A stretch of DNA of 64,000 nucleotides from Helicobacter_F equorum (GTDB lineage: Bacteria; Campylobacterota; Campylobacteria; Campylobacterales; Helicobacteraceae), in NCBI RefSeq assembly GCF_042649585.1, contig NZ_JBHRZM010000004.1, forward strand, positions 1 through 64,000, in the 5' to 3' direction. Below the pieces are notes generated by a model. The model saw nothing but the letters and a program-made list of their open reading frames with translations. It searched no databases and was not told the DNA's origin. Shown one piece after another: positions 25,005 to 33,495 of this stretch (its first letter is position 1; the number at the start of each line of letters is the position of its first letter). A program made the translations under genes and the position numbers.

Positions 25005-25831
25005 TAGCTATTTTTCACGCTATCCCATCGTGGCACAAGCTTGCCATCGACTTCTTCTGTAGAGCACATACCCATGATGTTGTATCCACAATCCACATAA
25101 TGCACTTCTCCTGTAACACCACTTGCAAGATCACTCAAAAGATACATTGCAGAATTTCCTACCTGCTCGATGCTAACATTTTCTTGCAATGGAGCATTTG
25201 CCTCATTCCATTTAAGCATAATATTAAAATCCCCTATGCCACTTGCCGCTAGAGTTTTGATAGGACCCGCAGAGATCGCATTGACGCGGATATGTTTTTT
25301 GCCTAAATCATAAGCGAGGTAGCGCACACTAGATTCTAATGCTGCTTTTGCAACACCCATTACATTATAATTGGTCACATATTTGACGCTTCCAAGGTAG
25401 GTGAGCGTAAGGATCGATCCCCCAGTATTAAGCAATGGCAAGATATAGCGACTAAGTTCAATAAAAGAATACACAGAAATTTCCATAGCAGTGTTAAATG
25501 CCTCTTTGGTTGTATCGACAAATGCACCCTCAAGCGCATCTTTTGGTGCAAATGCCACAGAATGCACCACAAAATCGAGATTCCCAAAATCGTTTTTGAG
25601 GCTTTCTACGAGCGCAGAAAAATGCTCTGGTTTGCTCACATCAAGCTCATACACACGATCTTTTGCTCCTAACTCTTGGGCGATTGGACGCACGCGTTTT
25701 TCAAGTGCACTATTTAGAAATGTAAAAGCAAGTTCTGCACCTTGCTCTCTACAAGCCTTTGCTATGCCATACGCGATAGATCGATTATTTGCTACACCTA
25801 CGATAAGACCTTTTTTACCTTTAAGTATCAT
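25004..25831 (-). CDS. fabI: Enoyl-[acyl-carrier-protein] reductase (NADH)
   Basis: Last reduction of each fatty-acid elongation cycle. The 275-residue SDR begins LKGKKGLIVGVANNRSIAYG, the typical FabI nucleotide-binding start, with the catalytic Tyr and Lys in YVTNYNVMGVAKAALE and a conserved AISAGPIKTLAASGI segment. ATG 25831 has AAGGAG six bases upstream; the longer reading adds 18 atypical residues. It is first in the fabI-rimO pair. Confidence 0.96.
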   Translation of the reverse strand: MILKGKKGLIVGVANNRSIAYGIAKACREQGAELAFTFLNSALEKRVRPIAQELGAKDRVYELDVSKPEHFSALVESLKNDFGNLDFVVHSVAFAPKDALEGAFVDTTKEAFNTAMEISVYSFIELSRYILPLLNTGGSILTLTYLGSVKYVTNYNVMGVAKAALESSVRYLAYDLGKKHIRVNAISAGPIKTLAASGIGDFNIMLKWNEANAPLQENVSIEQVGNSAMYLLSDLASGVTGEVHYVDCGYNIMGMCSTEEVDGKLVPRWDSVKNS

Positions 25832-25933
25832 ACCATGCTCCTTTTGCGGTAGGTTAAAGTTTTTAAGCTGTGCATTATATGCCATTTTGGCTTAAACAGA
25901 GGCTATTTAAAAGACTTGCAAGTTTATTTAGGG

Positions 25934-25939
25934 TAAAAT
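25934..25939 (+). promoter_or_regulatory. Possible -10 element for the second FkbM gene
   Basis: TAAAAT in GGGTAAAATTTT lies 70 bases before the start codon, in the divergent gap with fabI. The leader would be long. Confidence 0.35.
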
Positions 25940-26008
25940 TTTAGGAAATACACTGATGTTCTCGGTTGTATTATGTAGATATTGTAGGGTAGATTTTTCT
26001 GGAGAACA

Positions 26009-26737
26009 ATGCATATGAAAGGTTTAGCAAAATCTCTGTTGTCGTTTTTGTTACCCAAGGCATTATACGATACCTTGATTAGTTTCAAGAATTTGTATAT
26101 TACAAGGTTTGCTACGAAGTGTTATTCACAAGAGGGTGAAGATTTATTATTGTCGCGAATTTTTGGGGATCAGAAAGATGGCTTTTATGTTGATGTAGGG
26201 GCACACCATCCATTTAGATTTTCAAATACGTATTTGTTGTATAAGCGGGGATGGAGAGGTATTAATATTGATGCAATGCCAGGTTCAATGAAGCTTTTTA
26301 ATCGTTTTCGTCCCAGAGATATTAATATTGAATGCGGTGTAGCTTCGGGGGGGGGGGAATTAATATATCATATTTTTAATGAACCTGCTTTGAATGGTTT
26401 TTCCGAGGAGCTTTCAGCATCTTATGAGAAAAATCCTTTGTATTTTATTAAGGCAAGAGTTCCTATTTGTGTTAGAAAACTTAGTGAAATTTTAGATTTG
26501 CACTTGCCATCAAATACCCGTATTGATATTTTGAGCATTGATTGTGAGGCTCTTGATTTGGAAGTTTTGCAATCTAACAATTGGCAAAAGTATGTGCCTA
26601 GAATCATCTTGGTAGAAGTTTATTGTGGCGACATCTCACAATTTTTGAATCATCCTATCTATGTATTCTTGGTGTCTCGTAATTATAGTTTCTATGCCAA
26701 ATTACATAATACTGTTCTCTTTAGATACAAAAGTTAG
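26009..26737 (+). CDS. FkbM family methyltransferase, poly-G containing (phase-variable, ON)
   Basis: A 242-residue methyltransferase. CYSQEGEDLLLSRIF and GFYVDVGAHHPFRFSNTYLL (SAM motif) lie near residues 34-70, and IDILSIDCEALDLEVLQSN is the FkbM C-terminal motif. A G11 tract (26347-26357) encodes SGGG within the SAM fold; the present length keeps the gene open. ATG at 26009 is four bases after GGAG, and ATG at 26015 is ten after it, so either may be used. It stands alone between fabI and the coaBC cluster; the target glycan is unknown. Confidence 0.82.
   Translation: MHMKGLAKSLLSFLLPKALYDTLISFKNLYITRFATKCYSQEGEDLLLSRIFGDQKDGFYVDVGAHHPFRFSNTYLLYKRGWRGINIDAMPGSMKLFNRFRPRDINIECGVASGGGELIYHIFNEPALNGFSEELSASYEKNPLYFIKARVPICVRKLSEILDLHLPSNTRIDILSIDCEALDLEVLQSNNWQKYVPRIILVEVYCGDISQFLNHPIYVFLVSRNYSFYAKLHNTVLFRYKS
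26347..26357 (+). repeat. Poly-G tract (G11) inside the second FkbM gene
   Basis: Eleven consecutive G lie mid-gene. Gain or loss of one G shifts the frame upstream of the C-terminal methyltransferase motif, giving classic ON/OFF switching. Confidence 0.85.
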
Positions 26738-26775
26738 GATTGAGTGTTTTTAAAGACTCTATGGGGTTTAGAATC

Positions 26776-27522
26776 TTAACCTGTGATATTGAGCAAATAT
26801 TCTGTATTTTGCGTAAAAAGTGGTTGGAGTTGTGCGACTTTTTCGAAGTTTATAGATTGAAAGCCTTCAAGCTTGTGCGCATAAGATTGCAAAAGCTTGA
26901 GGGTATTTTCAAAATTTGTCGTAAGTGCAAGATGTAATGTGTCATCTCGTAGTGTGATTGTCCCTTTGATAATCCCCAAATTTGGCATAATCGCACAAAA
27001 GGTGATTTGATGTTTATTTCCTGTAAGTTGTAAAAGCCCAGCTTGTGAGTTTCCATCAGAGACACACAGGTTTAACACCCCATGCTTTAGTCCCATAAGC
27101 ACAAAACCAAAATATTCAAACTCTGATTTATCCTTTGCTTGTGCCATTTGCTCTGCACTAAATTGCGCCATTTCTTTGGGGAATTCTCCATACAAATCTT
27201 TTAGTGCTTCTTGAAGTGTATCTGGAGAGAATTTTAGTGGGCTTTGTGCGATAAAATCTAGCACTTTAGGTCGCTCTATAAGATTATTTAGCACGATATT
27301 TCCATCTTTTGTGTTTGTCATTTGTGCCCAATATTTTTGCCCTATATGCAGAGGTTTGTAGCTTGTTGTTTTAAGTGTTTTCGTGCCTACCTGCAAGAGA
27401 TATGTGCTCATATCAAGTTTTTGTAAAACTTTGAGTGATACTGGGAGATTCGCATTAAAGCGCAAGGCTTTAGAATCTGAATCCAAAAGAAGCTTTTGTA
27501 GGGCATTAATGCGTGTGATCAT
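26776..27522 (-). CDS. Hypothetical protein downstream of coaBC
   Basis: A 248-residue protein with no signal peptide or membrane segment; I do not recognise the family with confidence. The C-terminal part (LGIIKGTITLRDDTLHLALTT) has the beta-hairpin look of FliK-like C-terminal domains, which is only a weak hint. ATG at 27522 overlaps the coaBC 3' end by 17 bases; an upstream in-frame ATG at 27561 would overlap by 56. The overlap implies translational coupling to coaBC. Confidence 0.65.
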   Translation of the reverse strand: MITRINALQKLLLDSDSKALRFNANLPVSLKVLQKLDMSTYLLQVGTKTLKTTSYKPLHIGQKYWAQMTNTKDGNIVLNNLIERPKVLDFIAQSPLKFSPDTLQEALKDLYGEFPKEMAQFSAEQMAQAKDKSEFEYFGFVLMGLKHGVLNLCVSDGNSQAGLLQLTGNKHQITFCAIMPNLGIIKGTITLRDDTLHLALTTNFENTLKLLQSYAHKLEGFQSINFEKVAQLQPLFTQNTEYLLNITG

Positions 27523-28774
27523 CGTTAAGAAGGACTTGCTGTGTGAAAGCAACGATTTCAAAACTTAAGCTAAATTTATCAAGAAGTGGCGTTTCTTGCG
27601 TTGCGTCAGCACTAATGAGTGTCATTTGATTGGTATCCGTGCCAAAAGCGTTTTTTAGCGAATCTAAGACATTGAGGCATACCACTTTACACTCTTTTTT
27701 GTGTAGCATTTCTTTGGCATTTTGTAGTGCGTTTTGATAATCATCTTCAGCCTTGAATCCAACCTTGATAAACTCACTGGCAGGAAGTTTGCTTAAGATG
27801 TCCATATTTTTTTCTAATGTGAGTTGAAGTTTTGTTAGTGAATCTTTTTTGATTTTGGTTTGGCTTACCACTTCTGGTATGAAGTCTGCTATTGCTGCTG
27901 CCATAAATAAGATAGGTTTATCCTTGCACATTTTTTTAGATTCTATGATGGCTTGATAATACTGGAGTGAATTTGAGACTTCGATAAAATGCAAGTCTTG
28001 CGGAAGTATGGTGGGCACATTTGAGCTTATCAAAAATACTTTTGCACCCAAAACATATAGTGCTAGAGCGAGAAAATAGGCTTGCTTGCCACTTGATAGG
28101 TTGCTTAATACACGCACACTATCGATATTTTCTTTGCTACCTCCCCCCGTGATGATAACTTCTTTGCCATGCCAAAACCCCGTATTATGAAACATTCCCA
28201 TTTCTACAAAAAGTTGGACTAGAGCAAAGATTATATCATTATGCTTAGCTAACGCTCCCTTACCATATTCCCCACACGCTAGGAGAGAATCTCTAGGTTC
28301 GATAATGTTAAATCCCAATGTTTGGAGTTTTGCAAGATTTTCTCGCGTTTGCGGAGCATTGAGCATATTTGTATTCATCGCTGGAGCAATAAGTTTTGGT
28401 GCATTAGAAGCAAGTGCAGTGCACAAAATGATATTATCAGCCATACCACATGCGAGTTTGGCTATAGTATTTGCGGTGGCTGGGGCGATAAGCACGACTT
28501 CTGCCCATCTGGCATAACTAGTGTGGTTTGGTGCATCTGTATGCGTCCAATTTTGTGAATCTTGGTGTAAAACAACATTTTTGCTAAGCGCTTCAAAAAG
28601 AATAGGATTGATAAAAGTAGTGCTTTCTTTGCTCATCACCACCTTAACGTGTGCGCCAAATTTGGTGAGTGTGCTTATAACATCTAGCATTTTATACAAC
28701 GACACAGACGCACTTATAAGGATCAATACCCTCTTGTGTGTAAAAAATGGTGCGAGAAATTGCAAATCATTCAT
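27506..28774 (-). CDS. coaBC: Bifunctional phosphopantothenoylcysteine decarboxylase / phosphopantothenate-cysteine ligase
   Basis: Two steps of coenzyme A synthesis. Of 422 residues, the N-terminal flavoprotein decarboxylase has ISASVSLYK, the catalytic-region PAMNTNMLNAPQTREN and LACGEYGKG. The C-terminal ligase has ITGGGSKENIDSVRVLSNLSSGKQ (shortened here as separate motifs ITGGGS and LSNLSSGK) and MAAAIADFIPE. ATG is preceded by AAGGGG. Only the hypothetical gene follows in the operon. Confidence 0.94.
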   Translation of the reverse strand: MNDLQFLAPFFTHKRVLILISASVSLYKMLDVISTLTKFGAHVKVVMSKESTTFINPILFEALSKNVVLHQDSQNWTHTDAPNHTSYARWAEVVLIAPATANTIAKLACGMADNIILCTALASNAPKLIAPAMNTNMLNAPQTRENLAKLQTLGFNIIEPRDSLLACGEYGKGALAKHNDIIFALVQLFVEMGMFHNTGFWHGKEVIITGGGSKENIDSVRVLSNLSSGKQAYFLALALYVLGAKVFLISSNVPTILPQDLHFIEVSNSLQYYQAIIESKKMCKDKPILFMAAAIADFIPEVVSQTKIKKDSLTKLQLTLEKNMDILSKLPASEFIKVGFKAEDDYQNALQNAKEMLHKKECKVVCLNVLDSLKNAFGTDTNQMTLISADATQETPLLDKFSLSFEIVAFTQQVLLNDDHTH

Positions 28775-28869
28775 GATTGCCCCTTGGTAAGTGATGTAGA
28801 CATTGTAATAAACTTTGCCTTAAAGAGATAATTTTTGGCTATTTTTTGCGTGGAGCGTGAATATTTTGG

Positions 28870-28875
28870 TAAAAT
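28870..28875 (+). promoter_or_regulatory. -10 element for hisB-kdsC-lptC
   Basis: TAAAAT in the context TTTTGGTAAAATGG lies 35 bases before the hisB ATG. Confidence 0.5.
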
Positions 28876-28909
28876 GGTGGCATTTTAGATTCTTTACAAA
28901 GGTAGCTTT

Positions 28910-29497
28910 ATGAAAGACCACATAGCACATACACGTAAAACAAAAGAGACGGATATTAGTTTAGAGGCAGTGCTTTATGGGAATGGTGTATCAAAGATTG
29001 AGAGTGGCGTAGGTTTTTTTAACCATATGCTAGAGGCTTTTAGTAAGCATAGCCTTATAGATCTTACTCTTACATGCCAGGGCGATACGCATATTGATGA
29101 TCATCATAGCGTAGAAGATTGTGGCATAGCGTTAGGCGAGGCGCTAAAGTATATGCTGTATCCACTAAATGGTGTAGAGAGATTTGGTAATACGCGTGTA
29201 GTGATGGATGAGGCGTGTGTTGCTTGTGATATAGATCTTTCACATCGCGCTTTTTTGGTTTTTGAAGTAGGGGAGCATTATAGGGGGAAAATTGGTAGCT
29301 TTGATGTGGAACTTGTGGAAGAATTCTTTCGTGCAGTGTGCTTTAATGCTAATATAAGTGCGCATATTGTGTGTGAGCGTGGCAAGAATTTGCACCATAT
29401 TACAGAAGCGATGTTTAAAGCGTTTGGTGTGAGTTTGCGTCGCGCACTCACGCCAAACGCTAGAATCTCTACACCAAGCACCAAAGGTGTATTATGA
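28910..29497 (+). CDS. hisB: Imidazoleglycerol-phosphate dehydratase
   Basis: Histidine biosynthesis step forming imidazole acetol phosphate. The 195-residue monofunctional dehydratase has GVGFFNHMLEAFSKH, DDHHSVEDCGIALGEAL and HHITEAMFKAFGVSLRRAL, the repeated His/Glu manganese-binding motifs. The stop overlaps the kdsC start (ATGA). Confidence 0.96.
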   Translation: MKDHIAHTRKTKETDISLEAVLYGNGVSKIESGVGFFNHMLEAFSKHSLIDLTLTCQGDTHIDDHHSVEDCGIALGEALKYMLYPLNGVERFGNTRVVMDEACVACDIDLSHRAFLVFEVGEHYRGKIGSFDVELVEEFFRAVCFNANISAHIVCERGKNLHHITEAMFKAFGVSLRRALTPNARISTPSTKGVL

Positions 29498-30042
29498 AAA
29501 ACATTCAGCTTTTGCTCCTTGATGTGGATGGCACTTTGACAACGGGCGAAGTAACTTACACACAAAATGGCGAGGAGTTAAAGAGCTTTAATACCAAAGA
29601 TGGCTTGGCTTTAAGCGTGTGGAATAAGCAATTAGGACGCAAAAGTGCCATTATCACCGGTCGTGAGTCTTCTATCGTGGAAAGAAGAGCCAAAGAGCTT
29701 GGCGTTGAGTTTGTGTATATGGGTGTGAGTGATAAGGGTGCGGTGGTGCAAGAGCTTTTGGTAAAGCTTAATCTTGCAAATGATGAAGTAGCGTGTATAG
29801 GAGATGATTTGAATGACCTGCCAATGTTTGTGCGTATCAAGCAAAGCTATGCACCTAAAGATAGTGCTAAGGAAATTAAAGCAGTTGCAAGAAATGTCTT
29901 GAAAAAAAAAGGTGGCAAGGGTGCAGTGCGCGAGATGATAGAGGATATTCTTGCTAAAGAATCTAAGTTTAAAGTAGAAAAAGAAATTAGAGATATTACA
30001 TGCAAAGAATATGGCAATGAGCTTCAAAAATATTTCCTTTAG
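29494..30042 (+). CDS. kdsC: 3-deoxy-D-manno-octulosonate 8-phosphate phosphatase
   Basis: Dephosphorylates Kdo 8-phosphate for LPS synthesis. The 182-residue HAD enzyme has LLLDVDGTLTTGEV at the N-terminus (catalytic Asp pair), NTKDGLAL, ITGRES and GDDLNDLPMF, the KdsC pattern. It overlaps hisB by four bases and lptC by 32, forming a tightly coupled LPS module. Confidence 0.94.
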   Translation: MKNIQLLLLDVDGTLTTGEVTYTQNGEELKSFNTKDGLALSVWNKQLGRKSAIITGRESSIVERRAKELGVEFVYMGVSDKGAVVQELLVKLNLANDEVACIGDDLNDLPMFVRIKQSYAPKDSAKEIKAVARNVLKKKGGKGAVREMIEDILAKESKFKVEKEIRDITCKEYGNELQKYFL

Positions 30043-30568
30043 TATTTATGCTTTTTTTATTGGTTTATTGCTCTTAAGTGTGGGCAGTATTTTGTTTTTT
30101 GAGCAAGATGAGAGCGCATATAAGGACATTGGGACCAACATTCCAAGCATCGAGATTGGGGATTTTGAGTTTTTTTTGCTCACCATCGAGCCGCTTTCAC
30201 TTGTTGCAAATGGTTCAAGAATCTTGCGCTATAACACATACGATGAGGGTTATGAAGTGTTTGCCTATCAGCTAGATTCTCAAGGACGAAAAGAGGAATA
30301 TTATGCACCATATCTAAAAGCTATCAAAGATAAATATTATGCACCACAAAGCATTCGCTTTATTCGAGAGGATGGACTTGTGTTATGGAGTCAAAAAGGT
30401 GTGTATGATTATCAGATGCGAATCTTTGATGGCGAGGGGCAGTTTTCTTTGATACAAGATGAGACGGATTTGCAAGGATTAAATATCCATTTTGATCAAA
30501 ACAAAGAATATTTGCAGGGCGAAAATCTTGATGGTTTCATTCAGCTAACAGGAAACCCAAAACAATAA
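30011..30568 (+). CDS. lptC: LPS export protein LptC
   Basis: A 185-residue single-pass periplasmic protein that passes LPS from the LptBFG transporter to LptA. An N-terminal membrane helix lies at about residues 8-28, followed by a beta-jellyroll-like domain (SIRFIREDGLVLWSQKGVYDYQ with the repeated strand pattern). Sequence conservation in LptC is low; position immediately after kdsC supports it. The start overlaps kdsC; ATG at 30011 or 30017 are both possible and neither has a strong ribosome site. Confidence 0.82.
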   Translation: MAMSFKNISFSIYAFFIGLLLLSVGSILFFEQDESAYKDIGTNIPSIEIGDFEFFLLTIEPLSLVANGSRILRYNTYDEGYEVFAYQLDSQGRKEEYYAPYLKAIKDKYYAPQSIRFIREDGLVLWSQKGVYDYQMRIFDGEGQFSLIQDETDLQGLNIHFDQNKEYLQGENLDGFIQLTGNPKQ

Positions 30569-30574
30569 GGAGCA

Positions 30575-31537
30575 ATGGTGTATTCTACATGCATCACATA
30601 TATTTGTATCGGACTTATAGGGGTATTGTGTGGTTGTGCAAGCACAAGTGCTTATAATGGTGGTAAGGGTTCTTTTGGTGAATACGAGGATTGGGGTAGC
30701 TATAAAAATACCCAAAAACGCACTTTTGAACATGGCAATACTAATACATATCATAGTTTTTCGGATAGTTACGATGATCTTGATGCGTTTAAAAGTGGTG
30801 CAGATACTAATATAGGTGGAAACACCATGCGAGAATCTCCGGCTATCCAAAATGCTACCATGAAGCCCTATCAAATTGCTGGTAAATGGTATCACCCCGA
30901 GGAAGTGAAACTTGGTGATCGTTTTGATGGGTTGGCAAGTTGGTATGGACCTAATTTTCACGCCAAAAAAACCTCTAATGGTGAAACATACAATATGTAT
31001 GCACACACCGCAGCACACAAAACATTTCCTATGAATACGGTGGTAAAGGTTTATAACCTTGAGAATGGCAAAAGCACCATTGTTCGTATTAATGATAGGG
31101 GACCATTTGTTGATGGGCGCATTATTGATCTAAGTAATGCTGCTGCAAAAGATATTGATATGATAAAGGTTGGCACAGCAAAAGTGCGCCTTGAAGTGAT
31201 TGGATTTAAGGGTGTGATTCATACAGAATCTAAAGATGAGCTAAATAATGATGAGGTGTTGCAAGAGGAATTTCATGTTGGAGAGACACCAAAAAGTATA
31301 GCAGGCGGGAATTTTACTCTGCAGTTAGGGGTATTTAAAAAACAAGAGGGTGCGCGTATAACTAAAGAACAATATGACAAATATCCACCATATACGACTA
31401 TTATCAAAGAAATGTACGATGCAAACAATGAAATTCTCTATCGCGTGTTCTTGCAAGGATTTAAGAGCGAGCAAGAAGCACGAGATTTTATGAAAAATAC
31501 AGAGGGTTTTGGTGACAAGATTCTTACGCGTGAGTAG
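30575..31537 (+). CDS. rlpA: RlpA-family septal ring lytic transglycosylase, lipoprotein
   Basis: A 320-residue outer-membrane lipoprotein. The lipobox LCGC has its Cys at residue 21. A double-psi beta-barrel domain (GLASWYGPNFHAKKTSNGE, then RINDRGPFVDGRIIDLS with the catalytic-region Asp) spans about residues 125-215, and a SPOR domain at the C-terminus (about 245-318) binds denuded peptidoglycan. RlpA cleaves glycan strands lacking stem peptides. AAGGAG precedes the ATG; it follows lptC by six bases. Confidence 0.92.
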   Translation: MVYSTCITYICIGLIGVLCGCASTSAYNGGKGSFGEYEDWGSYKNTQKRTFEHGNTNTYHSFSDSYDDLDAFKSGADTNIGGNTMRESPAIQNATMKPYQIAGKWYHPEEVKLGDRFDGLASWYGPNFHAKKTSNGETYNMYAHTAAHKTFPMNTVVKVYNLENGKSTIVRINDRGPFVDGRIIDLSNAAAKDIDMIKVGTAKVRLEVIGFKGVIHTESKDELNNDEVLQEEFHVGETPKSIAGGNFTLQLGVFKKQEGARITKEQYDKYPPYTTIIKEMYDANNEILYRVFLQGFKSEQEARDFMKNTEGFGDKILTRE

Positions 31538-32111
31538 ATTTGGGTTTTTTGTGAATCTTGCGTGAGGCATTGTGTATCAAAAATGCAATGCATATCCCCC
31601 AACATATAAGCACAACTGGCAAAATATATGGATGCACATCGAGTTTTTGCATCAAGGTAAGCACGGCATTACTTGAAAAAAATGTGATACATCCTATCAA
31701 AACTGCCCAAACAAGCGATGCAATGGCATTGTATAGCAAAAAAAGACTAAATTTATAGCGACTAATCCCCACAGCAATAGGCACTATAATGCGAATAAGT
31801 TGAATATATTTACCAATAAAAATGCTGATTTTGCCATATTTGCGAATCCAAAGTTGTGTGAGGGCAATTTGGCGCGAATATTTGGCAAACATAGGCAGAA
31901 TATCTGCTTTATAATGTCTGGCAATATATGCGAGAAATGAACTTCCAAGCACATTTGCCAAAAATGCTATAAGAATACAAAGCGTGATATCTAGCTGATT
32001 GAGAGTGCTCATAGTCGCTGCAGCGACTAATCCCATATAGCCTCCACCGAGGCTATATAAAAATAGGATCATATAACCCCAAGTTTGCAGACCTTGTATA
32101 ATCTCTTCCAA
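31524..32111 (-). CDS. DedA family membrane protein
   Basis: A 195-residue inner-membrane protein of the SNARE-associated (DedA) family, linked to phospholipid flipping and envelope homeostasis. The family signature GKYIQLIRIIVPIAVGISRY (the F/Y-x-R-x-x-P region) lies near residue 100, with about five hydrophobic segments. It is convergent with rlpA, with a 14-base overlap. It follows the outer-membrane protein gene by ten bases. Confidence 0.86.
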   Translation of the reverse strand: MEEIIQGLQTWGYMILFLYSLGGGYMGLVAAATMSTLNQLDITLCILIAFLANVLGSSFLAYIARHYKADILPMFAKYSRQIALTQLWIRKYGKISIFIGKYIQLIRIIVPIAVGISRYKFSLFLLYNAIASLVWAVLIGCITFFSSNAVLTLMQKLDVHPYILPVVLICWGICIAFLIHNASRKIHKKPKSTHA

Positions 32112-32121
32112 GTCTTACCCT

Positions 32122-33408
32122 TTAGTAGTTAAATCGCACGAAAACATTGAAAGTATTTTGGCTTGTTGGGATAAGTGCATAGTATGGTATGGTTGTTTGT
32201 GTGCTATACCCATCGAATTTATAGTGGATAAAACCTCCACCAGCTTCTAAACTCATAGCATTTTGCTCCCAGAATCTATATTGTGCCATAAGTGAAAACT
32301 CTTGATAGTCGATAAATGAAGCCAAAGCATGCAATGCAAAGCGTTTATAATCAATTCCACCATACACATATGCAGTTATTGTATTATTGAAAAAGTATGG
32401 TGCAATATAGCCCATAGTGGTGCTAGCTAGACCCATTGTATTACCATAATAACGAGTCGCATCAGTAATACTCCAAATACCTCCCATACCTTCGCGTCCG
32501 CCTACATAATGTGCGCCTGCACCAATATAGAAATCATTATAGATTGTGAGTTTTTCATCTGCCCATGCAAGGAAGCTAAAATCTTGTCCAAGTCTATCTG
32601 GCGCATCTCGTCTATCTGTATTGCCATATTGCGCTAAACCACGCAAGGTTGTTCTAGCTTGAAAACCCTCTTTGGATGTAGCAATATTAAAACTAATGGT
32701 TGCACCAACTTGTCCAAGTAGTGATGAGCCTCTGTTAGTATTTGGTACTGCTGGGAGAGTATTTGGTAAAGAAGAATTCACAAGCCCAAAAATATCAAAC
32801 AAAAACTTTTGTTTTTCTGTGAAGCTTATCCCCGCCATAATCACTTCACCACCAATATATCTATCTTTGGTATTAGGGCTAAATGGTGTAAGATTAGCTA
32901 TAGAAGTTCCGTATTTTGTTCCGATTTGCCCTCGTTTGTAGCCAGTGTTGAGATAAGAGTTAAAGTAACTTGCGTATAGATCAAAACGATTTGAGACAGA
33001 ATAGCGTACCCCAATACCTTGTATATTTCCAGCTAACCAATCAGATCGCAAAAAATCACTATTAAAACGCCCGACAGATGCGTGCAGTGTTTCTTTTGTG
33101 TTGCCTTCATTTGTTTTGACACTGCGTTTGTATTGGAGATAGGCATCAGAAATATCCCCTACACTATTTGAAAGTTGGTTGCTATCTAGAGGAATATTCC
33201 ATAAACCAATAGCACCAAGCCCAAAAGAAAAGCCACTATTATTGATATTAAAATCCGCCCCACTTCGCACATGAAATGCAAATTTGTCGGTAGGCGTTGA
33301 TTGATACATACCTGTGAGATACCCAAAGGGAGAAACTATAATCTCTGTCCCGCTTATGCTACCTAATGTTCCACATACTGCCAAGGAAACCAAAGTTTTT
33401 TTCATCAT
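32122..33408 (-). CDS. Outer membrane protein (Helicobacter outer-membrane family)
   Basis: A 428-residue beta-barrel protein with a signal peptide (about residues 1-20). Amphipathic strands alternate throughout and the final residues NVFVRFNY end in an aromatic, the outer-membrane insertion signal. FGLGAIGLWNIPLDSNQ and SVGRFNSDFLRSDWLAGN fit the porin-like outer-membrane families of Helicobacter. The substrate is unknown. AAGGAG stands six bases before the first of two adjacent ATGs. Confidence 0.84.
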   Translation of the reverse strand: MMKKTLVSLAVCGTLGSISGTEIIVSPFGYLTGMYQSTPTDKFAFHVRSGADFNINNSGFSFGLGAIGLWNIPLDSNQLSNSVGDISDAYLQYKRSVKTNEGNTKETLHASVGRFNSDFLRSDWLAGNIQGIGVRYSVSNRFDLYASYFNSYLNTGYKRGQIGTKYGTSIANLTPFSPNTKDRYIGGEVIMAGISFTEKQKFLFDIFGLVNSSLPNTLPAVPNTNRGSSLLGQVGATISFNIATSKEGFQARTTLRGLAQYGNTDRRDAPDRLGQDFSFLAWADEKLTIYNDFYIGAGAHYVGGREGMGGIWSITDATRYYGNTMGLASTTMGYIAPYFFNNTITAYVYGGIDYKRFALHALASFIDYQEFSLMAQYRFWEQNAMSLEAGGGFIHYKFDGYSTQTTIPYYALIPTSQNTFNVFVRFNY

Positions 33409-33495
33409 TTATTCACTCCTTAATGTAAGATTGCGATCCAAAAGCTTGGGATTGTATCCTAAAAATACTTTGATTCCAAAAGCATGAACAAAAAT

